The translations under genes and the position numbers were made by a program. Below, in pieces: positions 1 through 10,767 of a stretch of DNA of 64,000 nt (positions are counted from its first letter, which is position 1; every line of letters starts with the position of its first letter). Source of the DNA: Bromus sterilis (taxonomy: Eukaryota > Streptophyta > Magnoliopsida > Poales > Poaceae); the NCBI GenBank assembly GCA_950022295.1, contig OX465601.1, forward strand, positions 77,199,501 to 77,263,500. The letters run 5' to 3'. The notes under the pieces were generated by a model. The model was not told the origin of the DNA and searched no databases. It saw only the letters and a list, made by a program, of their open reading frames with translations.

Positions 1-2038
1 TTTCCTGAATCGTTGGTTGTTTCACTGCCAGGTTTGGCCATTTCCTGTGACAATACAACCAATGTCATTACCGCCACATCCTCATGAACATCAGGTAATG
101 TTAGTTTTGCCACATTTCCATGTTCTTCGCTGCATTGGTTCCCTTTGCAATGTTGTCCATCTGTTATATTGGAATCATTTGCTGAACCGTTGGTTGTTTC
201 ATCTCTAGGATTATTTATTCCATCTCCAGGCTCTTTGCTATTATCACAACTCCGTGTCAATCTGTTTTGTCGAGAATTACTCTGTTTGATCCTGTTACGG
301 TTGGAGTAAGCTTTCCAGTCAGGATCATCTTCAGAGTCCGCGCTGCTCAAATCACCTGAGTCGCCCTCACTGGAACTTCCATCTTCATACTCGTCGGCTG
401 ACGTTGTCTCCATGTCCTTAGATGCCAGCTCTGAACTATCGTCTGGAAGCGTGTCGACGTCCATTCGGTCATCATCATCATCATTGTCCACATTGTTATC
501 TTCTCTCACTGCAAGTTCAGTGCTAATTTGGCCAGCTTCTCTGCTGCAGCCTTCAAGTCCAGAGACTTCGCGCATGAACTTGGCGAGCGCGTCTGTGATA
601 CTTGCACAAAGATTACCTGCAGCCTTGCATAAGACCTCCTTCTTCTACAGACAAAGACATGTTGAAACACACAAAATCATTAGTTAAGAGGGAAAATATC
701 AATGACAAAGAAGATAATTTTCACACAAAAAAGTGGTAGTTACCTCTGGACAGTACTCCGGCAGGACATTTGATGACACAAAATCTGCTATTGCCGAGAC
801 GTCTCCAAGCAGTGCAGACGCATTTGCCGTGCCCCCAGAGTTGATAATACGAGCGGGTTTACTTTTCAACTGCATGCCACATTTGAAGCAGATTCAGATG
901 ATGATCATATCAGATACACAAAATGCATTGCCATCACAATACAGAGAGGAAAAGCTCCAAGAAAAGAGCTTACAAAGCATTTTCCGAAAGAGCCATTGTT
1001 CTTCATGTCCATCACCATGACTTTATCCACAAGCTTCCTGTCCCATGCAGATATTCTAGGTGTAACGTCAAGTATAGGTATAGCCAAGTCACCAATATCA
1101 AGCGAGTCTAGGTATAGAATCTGCAGCAAAATAAAATGAAATGTGTTAAATAAACCAACTTCAGTGCGCCGATATGGATATACGGAGAACTCGTTTATTT
1201 AGATTCATTATTAAAAATTAACATGAGTAGCATTGTGCATAATGCTCACCACAAGAAAGAAAAGGCAGCCCCCTACACTGTTCTTCTTGGCAGATGAAGA
1301 AACGCACTTCCTGAGCTGCTCCACGACGAACTTGCACCAATTCAGGTCCTTGATGGACCCAACGTTCATGACGGCGGGGAAACACCGGGGGCTGACCTTG
1401 AGGCAGGTGGTCGGGCAAAGGAAGGAGGAGATCGCGAGCATCATGAAGGTCTGGAGGAAATGGTCGTCCGCGGACTTCATCTGCATGATGGACTTCTCCA
1501 AGCTCGTCATGGAGGGTGGTAGATCCACGCCGTGCTTGCCCAGCACAGACGCAATGCTCTCCTCGTCCAGCTCGTACACGACGTCGCGGCCGCGGTTGGG
1601 GATGCCGAGCACCCGGTGCACGCTGTCGACGGTGACGGGGATCCTGCCCCGGCCGGGGATGACCAGCTCGCAGGACTCGGGGTCGAACCGCCGGAGGAGC
1701 CAGGTGCAGAGCCTGGAGGGGAGCGAGGAGCATTGCATCCTCAGGAGGCCCCCGAAGCCGGCGGCCTCTATCATCTCGCGCTGCCCGGCGGTGAGGTGCG
1801 GGTACATCCTCATGATCCTCGTCGGCGACGCGCGGTGCCTTATGCCCTGGATTCATCGACGGCGCGGGGATTTCAGCTTAATCAGGCACACTACTGATAT
1901 ATTAGGGAATACAAGAAGAAATGCAGGTGGGTAGTAAGGTTTTGTGCATCAGTCAGTCACCTCGTCGGCCTGTTCATGGCGGCGGCTCCTCCCCCATTTC
2001 CTTTCCTTGCGTTTCTTGCTGAAACCCCACCTGCCCAT
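1..2038 (-). CDS. Grass multi-exon gene, Ulp1/plant-mobile-domain-like family (5' part, 5 exons)
   Basis: Exons read on the minus strand are 2038-1961, 1846-1250, 1120-974, 869-744 and 644 to the window edge. Every intron has GT and AG ends, all junctions are phase 0, and the joined frame is open for about 530 codons. The start is ATG at 2038. Residues 1-26 are basic (KKRKERK at 8-14, a possible nuclear signal). Exon 2 (residues 27-225) holds RFDPESCELVIPGRGRIPV and VHRVLGIP, the kind of motif seen in plant mobile-domain/DUF1985-like proteins. Exon 5 is acidic (a run of five Asp) and then basic and low in complexity. I recall this architecture from grass proteins that end in a Ulp1-type cysteine protease domain; that end lies outside the window, so the activity is inferred. 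No frameshift or nonsense codon was seen. Exon structure is secure; function is not. Confidence 0.75.
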
Positions 2039-2700
2039 TGTCTTCTCCTAATCGATGGTTCCGACGGCTAATCTGAAAATCTACTTGGGCATTGTATTGC
2101 TCATGCCGATCTGGTGTAAGAACCTCGAGAAGGAAAGCCTCTACTTAACAATCAATCACATTCCCCCTCTGAAGAAAACCAATGACCTTCCCTGTATAAA
2201 TCAATCAATCCATACTGGATCGAGGCATTTGTAGTACGATGCAGAGAGAGAAAATGAGTCACCTTCCCTCTCCGAAGAAACCCTACCAAGTCGGCCTGGA
2301 TCTGGATGCTAAAAGAAGATAGTATTGTCAATGGCTCCAAGCTCATTACCTCAGGAACAGCGTCGGAAAACAGGGGGCATTTACTCCTAGGCGGCAGCAA
2401 GAGCAGAGTAGTGGGTGGAGGTGGAGGTAGATGCCAGCATGCATACCTAAAACCCAAAAGGAAGGTGACGACGAGGACGAGCCCCCCAACGGACTCTTCT
2501 GACGGGTGATGTGAGAAGAGAGAGGTTCCTGTTTCGTGGCCGCGTGGCGACGCAGCCCTGAGCCCTGACGACGTCCGTGTGTGTGTGTACTGCCGTATAG
2601 ATTTTCGCGCCATCCTAGTGGATAAGCTCGGTCTTTGTTTCGCTGGACCCGATGTATAATTCTGGACCTTCTTCCACATCAGAGAGCTAGAACTATGCGA
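2039..2700. other. 5' flank of the minus-strand gene
   Basis: This stretch lies upstream of the ATG at 2038 and should hold the promoter and 5' UTR of the minus-strand gene. A short TG dinucleotide run lies near 2575-2590. I could not fix a TATA box or transcription start. The ORFs here show no recognisable protein. Confidence 0.4.
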
Positions 2701-4309
2701 GCTGTGCCATAATTTATTTTCGCTTTTCTCTTCTTCATAATATTTTTATTGTTTTCCTCTTATTAGTGTTTTTGCTTTTTTGATTATTTATTGATTTCTT
2801 CCGATTTTTTTGCCGTTTTCCACATTTTTGTTTCCATTGCTTTCTTAACATATGCCTATTTTTGAAAACAATCACGACATGCTTTATACATATTAAAATT
2901 ATTATAATATGTATTTTTTTTAATATTATATGTTTTATAGTTTTAATAACTTTAAAATAATTTATTTATATTTATATTTTACCTTTTTCGTATACATCAT
3001 GATTGTCCTTTTATACACTTTAATAATCTTTCAATACATGATTTAACTTTTGTTGTAACATAGGTTTTAATGTATAATTTTTTAAATACATGCTGTACAT
3101 GTCTTGCATACATAAAATTAAATTATATGCGTTAACATGTATCAAAATATAAATAAAATTATATATAATGTCACGTACATATTATTAAATGGGTTAGAAA
3201 AATTATCATATACATTTTTCAACACCATCAATATTTTTTTAACTACACAAAGAAATTTTGTACACTGTGTTAACAATTTTTTGAATCAGGTTTGAACTTT
3301 TTAATTAAATTTAGGTTCAGAAATATATGTATTAAAAATTTATTATATTTAAATAAACCAATCTTTTTAATATTCTAAATTAAATCCACCTAAAAATATA
3401 AAATAAATAGTAAAAAATAAAGAATAGTATGTGAAGAGACCCGTTACCAAGCGTGAGAGGTGAGCTGGTGCTTCATCTTGCAGTAAGTTTCTCCAATTTA
3501 GATAATATATGGGATTTAAAAATTGTCCATGTTTTTTACCAAATATATATATTTTAAGACATAACGTACCTTTATTGTATACATTAGTATATTTTTTATA
3601 TATTTAATGTTATTTTAATATGTAAGTAACATTTTTAAATGCATGTGCTTTGATATATATTTTTGAATATGTTATACATTAAGAAATATACATGTTCAAT
3701 ATTAATCAAAAATATTTTTAACAATTTTTAAAGACATATTTTAGTTTTTTGCTTTTTATGTATGTTTTACATTTTATGTATACACCAGCAATGTTTTTTA
3801 TACAAATTAATATTTTCTAAATACATGATATAAAAAGATATCTATACACTCTAATGACTACTTTTCATACTCTTATGGGTTTGTCATATCCATGAAATAC
3901 ATTTTTATGCACACTTAAATTTTTTACATAAATAATTACAATTATATATAATTTCATGTACATATTTTAAAAACATGATCACATTTTTAGTTACAATCCT
4001 ATTTAAATGTTATCAACATTTTTCTAAATATGATAACCATTCTCGTACATAGTTTGAACATTTTTTCAAAATCATGGTTTTAAATTGTTTATTTAAATTA
4101 AAGTTTTGAAATATATGTATGAATTCTTTTTCATATTTTTGCAAGTTTTGAATATATTACTAACATTGTCAAAATCCTTGATCGTTTATAAAACCAAATA
4201 TATATTTTCCATTTATAATAAAAAAACAAAAAAGTACGTAGAACAATATGTGATCTGACCCGTTTACTAGGTGCCAGAGATGAGTTGATGCTTCATATTG
4301 CAATAGGTG
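2700..4309. repeat. AT-rich decayed intergenic DNA with an old internal duplication
   Basis: The sequence is strongly AT-rich with many variants of short tracts such as ACATTTTT and ATACATGAT. A segment near 3240-3490 resembles 4040-4310. Both pass through a run like 'gaacttttt..aaattta', then a 'tatgtga..gacccgtt' block and a '..gagttgatgcttcat' block, about 810-820 bp apart, with heavy divergence. No gene, terminal repeat or element end was recognised. Confidence 0.5.
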
Positions 4310-7300
4310 TGTAAGGCCTGATATGCGGTACTGTTCCAGATCTAGGTGTTACCACCCAGATCCGGGGACGAAGCACATATCGGTCCCACCGCGACATATG
4401 ACAAAGCCATATGCCCCAGATTTCCAACATGATATCACAACATTACAGATACAAGGATACAACATCTCATACAATCGGCATACAACTGCCTCAAATACAA
4501 TACAACAACGGAAGATACATGTCTGGGTACAGACTACAATCAAATGCCTACTGGCAAAGAGAAAAACATCGATCCCCATAACCACACGGGTCCAGGCCCT
4601 CCACCGGGATCCGCCTAACTAGTCGTCGTCGAGTCTCCACGTGAAACGTCGGTCACCATACCTGTTGTCGATCAAAAACCCTGGAAAGAGTTTGGGGTAC
4701 TATCATGAGTACAGAGGTACTCAACATCCAACTGTAGTGGTCATCTGACCCAGCAAGGACTTCATCAGTCGTCATTTTAGGACAACTAGTAGTTTACGGT
4801 AAGGAAGGGGTAAGTGGTGAGGTTGCTGCCGCACTAGAATTTATGAAGTGGCAAACGATCTAGAGAGTAAGATAAGAAGCCAAGCATTCGATGAGGAATC
4901 GCCTCCAACAAGTCTTGCTATCAACTACTTACGCAAACATAACACCTATCATATCCTTGTCCTCCTCTTCGCTTCCCGGCGAAGAAGAAGCAGTCAAGGC
5001 ACACACACGTTGATCAAGTTATATTAAGATTATCTCAGTTGTTGTTGTCTATGAACAACGAGTAGGTCTCAAGTCGTCCATAACCGTGGACACGGCTTCT
5101 CGAAAAGATTTAACCTTGCAGGGGTGTACCAACTGTCCATTACAAGGCTCCGCACGCACGCCCATCACTCTCAGTTGCTACCCATCATAGGCAACCATTT
5201 TATGATTTAGTTCCGAGAGATCCGAAACGACAGGTCCCTCTATCTAACAACGCACAGATCCGGGTGGCCCCCGGGGAGTCGACACCCAATCCAAAAGCCG
5301 GCCACGCTCTCGGATCGGACTCTTCCGTACGGCTAAGGTCGGGAAATCACACCTGACATCAGGGGACCCCTAGCTCACCAATTGTGGACCAACAGAGGAA
5401 CTCTGTCTCCGCTGGCCCGAGTTGTTTGAAACCTACTGGCAGCTGACCAGCACACACATGGTTTCAAATGGTAAATCAGCTTGGGCCACCACTAGAAATG
5501 TTTGAAGCTAGCTAGGTAAGAAAAGGGGACCCCATAAAATCCCACACGCGGTTAGGCACGCTCAGTCTTAAAACCAATACCCGGAACTCGGATCCTAGGT
5601 GACTCGAATGGAACAAAGCGTCGAGGCGGGATAGCCTAGACCTTCCATCCTTCGTCGAATATAGTCAACATTATAATAATCATATCATCAACAACAATAT
5701 AATAATGTGATATCCCAAACCAAGGAGTAACAGGGTAACATCGTAGCCTCCTAAGCATGCATACTAAGCAGGGGCTGAGCAACGAGCAAATATAACATAG
5801 CAATACAAGGTTTGCTGGGAAGGGACATGGCTGTATCAATTTGAAAGAGGCTGTAAACATGTGGTAGGATCAAACATCGAACCTAACCTAGACTAGCATG
5901 CAAACCGCTGGTTGAAATAGAATGGATCATAAGTAATGTATAGTCCTTGCCTGTTGATAAGTCGGGTTCCGAAGGTGTAGTGGACCGCAAGCTCGCATCG
6001 TCTCCTAGAGGTACCCGCGGAAGCACACAAGACGGTAAACACTGGAAAGCAATCAACGAGCAAGCATCTATTACTACGAGGCAAACACGAGCAAGCATCA
6101 ACAAGAAGGCAACACGAGACATCGCGCCTACCGTCGAGAGCGGTTACTAACAGGTTAAGTGGAGTACTCGTCACACACGACGATACCGCATATTTAGAAA
6201 GTTTCAAGTTGTTTAGCTAAAGGTGATCAACAAAGGTTGTTAACATGGCATATCACTCAAGCATGGCATAGCACACAAACATGACAAGAGGTGAAGCATA
6301 AGATAAACTATCTATGCTAGTCAATTTAAGTGAGGCACAACCTAGACATGGCATAACACTAAGCGCCGCACGACAATTAAAGGATTTGGTACTGTTCTGC
6401 CCTAAACTATATTTTAGGTTGGTTAACAACAGAAAACAATAGCATAAACACAAAGTACACGAAAAACTAATCAAGTTACATATAAGGCACACTCCAAACG
6501 GAGTTACGGTTAAAAAGATATAAGCAAAACAAGTTACGGGCACAATCTGCCAACATCAGGAAGCACACTTTAGAGTAATGCATAAACAGGACAATCAATG
6601 CAAACATGCTCACAAAAGATATGGAACTAAAGTAGACATGACAGGGAAGGCATGGCAAAAATAATCATGCAAATAGGCATCATAGATCAAAAGATATTAA
6701 GCATGCAACATGGCATCGGAACGTTACAGACTTAGAGAAAAACAGAGGTGGTTGTCAAAAACAGCGGCATAGAAACTTTGGAGCTCAATAACTAGATGAC
6801 CAGGAAGCATATCATGACAATGCAATACATGTAATGGAAGTATACATGATGCTTAACAATATGCAATTGGAATCACTCAATTCCGATAAACGGTCGCGAC
6901 ACACTCGTCGACCGAAGGTGCAACAAAATATAAACAGCAACACACTAACAGCAGGGTTGCTACTTTGGGTGAAGATACAATCATCATGCAGCAGTCCTAA
7001 ATGACAAGTGATGTCATGTAATCAAAGTAGAAACAATGCTTAACATGACGCAAAAGGAATCACTCCATTCCGACGTACGGTTGCGACGCAACCTTCGCCC
7101 GAAGTTTCAACAAATTAACAGTTTCAGACACATTCACAGCAGTTTAACGATCTGGTGCCCTGTTTGACCAATAATTACCCAAACAAGATGACATCAAAAC
7201 AGAATGCTCACAAAAGATGTATGCTAGATCACAAAGAGCACAACAATACAAAAAAGAATCACTTTGTTCCGACCTACGAGTCAATGGGAAATCGCATTAC

Positions 7301-8465
7301 AAAACGGGTACACGGAATAGAAAACTGGGACTTGGAAAAATACAGGGGGTGGCCGAGCTCGGGGCTGTTCGTCCATGGCGGGCTGGTGGTGGCCGGTTCG
7401 TCGCGGGGAGAGCCAAGGGAGGCCGTAGAATCTCAGGGGAGGACCGGGGTCGGCAGAGGACGGCCGGATCCGGCCTTGGGCCGCCGGATCTTGGCCAGGG
7501 AAGGCCGTGGCGGCGACATCCATGGCGAGCCCGAGATTGAGCTCGGCTCCCATGGCAGCTGGCCATGGCGCCTTGCTGCACGGGGGAAGGAGGGAGTTAG
7601 GGAGAGGAGGGAGAAGGGCACGGGGATGGGGAGGAGACCGGGGCGGCTCGGCGGCTCGCCGGAGTTGCGCGGGGCGGGCGACGAGGAGCGGCGGCAGCCG
7701 TGGCCGTGGAGGCAAGCTCGGGCGCGCGGGTTGCTCTGCCCGGATCGGGCCCGGCGACAGCGGTTTCGGGCCCGCACGGCCCGGGGCGCGGTGGAGGCTG
7801 GCTGGAGGTGGGAGAAGACTGACGTGGACGCATCTGGGGCGTCCATCTCCGGATCTGACGGTCGAGAAACGTCCGGATCTAGGGTTTCGAAATGGAGGGG
7901 GCTGTGGGCAGAATTAACAGCAGATCTAAGGGGGTGGCTGCAATTTTTAGGCTAGGGAAGCCCTAGAAAGAGGTGGGAGTGTGGTGGTCTTTATATAGCC
8001 TAGGTGGCTGGCAGTTTGCAAAAACATCCCCGGTTTTTCTCTCGCGCGCGCGGTGTTTACGTTTCTGACCGCCGGGGGTCCGCAGGACCTCTGATTCAGG
8101 TCAAACTTCAAACTGCGCGATCAGCGCGTCGAGCCGGAGGCGTTCACCTAGCGATGGAACCCTTCCGAGAACACTTTCCGGCGCGCTATAAAAATATCCC
8201 GTTTAATTATTAAACGTGGTTTTTCGTTCCGTTGGCTACGGCTGGTCTCGTGCGGTTTTCGCGACAGTGATCGGGTGAAACCCGGTGTCGCAAAGGTCGA
8301 GTGTCAGGGTGACAAGGGTTGGTCTCCGTCCGATACGAGATAAGAGGGGGAAAAATAATCGTCGATCGATAAATCGGGGATGCCAACACCGCAAACAATT
8401 CAGACAATCAAACAATTCACACCGAAATCAAAAAATTTATTTTTTGTGAAATCTGGGCTGTTACA
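4310..8465 (-). repeat. 3' LTR of element A (4,156 bp)
   Basis: This is the most complete LTR of A. On the minus strand it starts TGTAACAGCCCAGATTT and ends ATATCAGGCCTTACA. It aligns in reverse orientation with the 5' LTR of element B (10768-15032) and directly with 9153-10767 and 16020-17162. A GC-rich block of about 600 bp lies at 7340-7900 just downstream of its TATA box. The long ORFs there are a product of base composition and are not annotated as genes. Confidence 0.85.
7990..7997 (-). promoter_or_regulatory. TATA box of element A 3' LTR
   Basis: TATATAAA reads on the minus strand inside GGCTATATAAAGACC, upstream of the GC-rich leader-like block. The same motif in the same context occurs in LTRs B (11236) and E (54140), so it is the likely LTR promoter. 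Confidence 0.65.
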
Positions 8466-8468
8466 ATA

Positions 8469-8665
8469 CAACACCACCAACAAGGGATCTTGTCCTGAGA
8501 TCCAGGACGATCCGGGGGAGAGGGGGGAGAGAAAAGAGAGACGACGATTCTTCAACACCACCAACAAGGGATCTTGTCCTGAGATCCAAGACGATCCGGG
8601 GGAGAGGGGGGAGAGAAAAGAGAGACGACGATTCTTCAACACCACCAACAAGGGACTCTGCTCCA
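8469..8665. repeat. 84-bp tandem repeat in element A internal domain
   Basis: Two full units start at 8469 and 8553, and a partial third starts at 8637. Each begins CAACACCACCAACAAGGGA and ends in a GA-rich run followed by CGACGATTCTT. The two full units differ at about one site. The period is 84, a multiple of three, so one reading frame repeats as well. Element B has one full and one partial unit at the matching place. Confidence 0.9.
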
Positions 8666-9137
8666 TGTCGACGTCGAGCTTCCGTCGAGATAAATTTCCG
8701 CAGAGAGACGGTAACATCGGAAAACGAAACCACCAGTGTAAAGAAGAAGAACGACAATTCAAAGAGACGATCAAGGGAAGCATTCTCACTGGAATTGTGA
8801 AGATACTGGGCAAGAGGACTGAAGTCAACAGATGACCAAGAGGTTTACCCAGAGTCAGAAGAACTAAAGGTACTACAGGAATTCCCAAACCTGAGATCGG
8901 AATCGAGACAATACGCTGCAAGCAAGGCATTGTAACGGTTCCGATACTCCACTCACTCGAGATCCTAAAGTTTGAAAGGGGATAAGTCGAGAATAAAACA
9001 TTTACGTCACTTGTCCTGACCAGAGCAAGGGTAAGGAGTAAAAAGATTCCTACTCTCCGATAACTAACTTAGTAACTACAAAATAGTTTTTGTCTAGACT
9101 CGACTTCGGCCAGAAAAGGGATCCTATGGTCGGTAAG

Positions 9138-9149
9138 GCGCTGATACCA
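9138..9149 (-). other. Primer binding site of element A
   Basis: On the minus strand TGGTATCAGCGC follows the LTR end by three bases. It differs by one base from TGGTATCAGAGC, the usual initiator tRNA-Met site. Confidence 0.75.
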
Positions 9150-9152
9150 AGT

Positions 9153-10767
9153 TGTAAGGCCCGATATGCGATACTGTTCCAGATCTAGGTGTTACCACCC
9201 AGATCCGGGGACGAAGCACATATCGGTCCCACCGCGACATATGACAAAGCCATATGCCCCGGATTTCCAACATGATATCACAACATTACAGATACAAGGA
9301 TACAACATCTCATACAATCGGCATACAACTGCCTCAAATACAATACAACAACGGAAGATACATGTCTGGGTACAGACTACAATCAAATGCCTACTGGCAA
9401 AGAGAAAAACATCGATCCCCATAACCACACGGGTCCAGGCCCTCCGCCGGGATCCGCCTAACTAGTCGTCGACGATTCTCCACGTGAAACGTCGGTCACC
9501 ATACCTGTTGTCGATCAAGAACCCTGAAAAGAGTTTGGGGGTAGTATCCTGAGTACAGAGGTACTCAGCATCCAACTGTAGTGGTCATCTGACCCATCAA
9601 GGACTTCATCACTCGTCATTCTAGGACAACTAGTAGTTTACGATAAGGAAGGGGTAAGTGGTGAGGTTGCTGCCGCACTAGCATTTATGAAGTGGCTAAC
9701 GATCTAGAGAGTAAGATAAGAAGCCAAGCATTCGATGAGGAATCGCCTCCAACAAGTCTTGCTATCAACTACTTACGCAAACATAACGCCTATCCTATCC
9801 TTCTCCTCCTCTTCGCATCCCGACGAAGAAGAAGCAGTCAAGGCACACACACGTTGATCAAGTTATATTAAGATTATCTCAGTTGTTGTTGTCTATGAAC
9901 AAGGAGTAGGTCTCAAGTCATCCATAACCGTGGACACGGCTTCTCGAAAAGATTTAACCCTGCAGGGGTGTACCAACTGCCCATTACAAGGCTCCGCACG
10001 CACACCCATCACTCTCAGTTGCTACCCATCATAGGCAACCATTTTATGATTTAGTTCTGAGAGATCCGAAACGACAGGTCCCTCTATCTAATAACGCACA
10101 GATCCGGGTGGCCCCCGGGGAGTCGACACCCAATCCAAAAGCCGGCCACGCTCTCGGATCGGACTCTTCCGTACGGCTAAGGTCGGGAAATCACACCTGA
10201 CATCAGGGGACCCCTAGCTCACCAAGTGTGTACCAAGAGAGGAACTCTATCTCCGCTGGCCCGAGTTGTTTGAAAACTACTGGCAGCTGACCAGCACACA
10301 CACGGTTTCAAATGGTAAATCAGCTTGGGACCCCACTAGAAATGTTTGAAGCAAGGGCTGAGCAACGAGAAAATGTAACATAGCAGTACAAGGTTTGCTG
10401 GGAAGGGACATGGTTGTATCGGTTTGAAATAGGCTGTAAACATGTGGTAGGATCAAATATCGAACCTAACCTAGACTAGCATGCAAATCGCTGGGTGAAA
10501 TAGAATGGATCATAAGTAATGTATAGTCCTTGCCTGTTGATAAGTCCGGTTCCGAAGGTGTAGTGGATCGCAAGCTCGCATCGTCTCCGAGAGGTACCCG
10601 CGGAAGCACACAAGACGGTAAACACTGGAAAGCAATCAACGAGCAAGCATCTATTACTACGAGGCAAACACGGGCAAGCATCAACAAGAAGGCAACACGA
10701 TACATCGCACCTACCGTCGAGAGCGGTTACTAACAGGTTAAGTGGAGTACTCGTCACACACGACGAT
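9153..10767 (-). repeat. 5' LTR of element A, distal part
   Basis: This segment matches 4310-6181 of the 3' LTR. It lacks about 260 bp equivalent to 5509-5768; the break is at a GCA shared by both edges (near 10351). It ends at 10767, where element B begins; the LTR start resumes at 16020. Confidence 0.8.

Larger units (their letters stand above)
8466..9152 (-). other. Internal domain of element A (687 bp, no coding capacity)
   Basis: Between the two LTRs lie only a primer binding site (9138-9149), a leader segment shared with elements B and F (about 9081-9110), and 84-bp tandem repeats beside the 3' LTR. The ORF across 8380-8835 spans the LTR border and the tandem repeat and has no recognisable domain. 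No gag, protease, RT or integrase motif is visible in any frame. Confidence 0.75.

Noticed and set aside
1233..1934. 233-aa plus-strand ORF
   Set aside because: It is the antisense shadow of exon 2 of the minus-strand gene, whose splice sites and motifs are clear.
7155..7955. Long plus-strand ORF (266 aa), rich in Gly and Arg
   Set aside because: It lies in the GC-rich block of LTR A with overlapping ORFs in several frames and no domain; the related LTR copies do not keep the frame.
8469..8665. Possible CRISPR-like array
   Set aside because: The units are contiguous 84-bp tandem repeats without unique spacers, in a plant retroelement.
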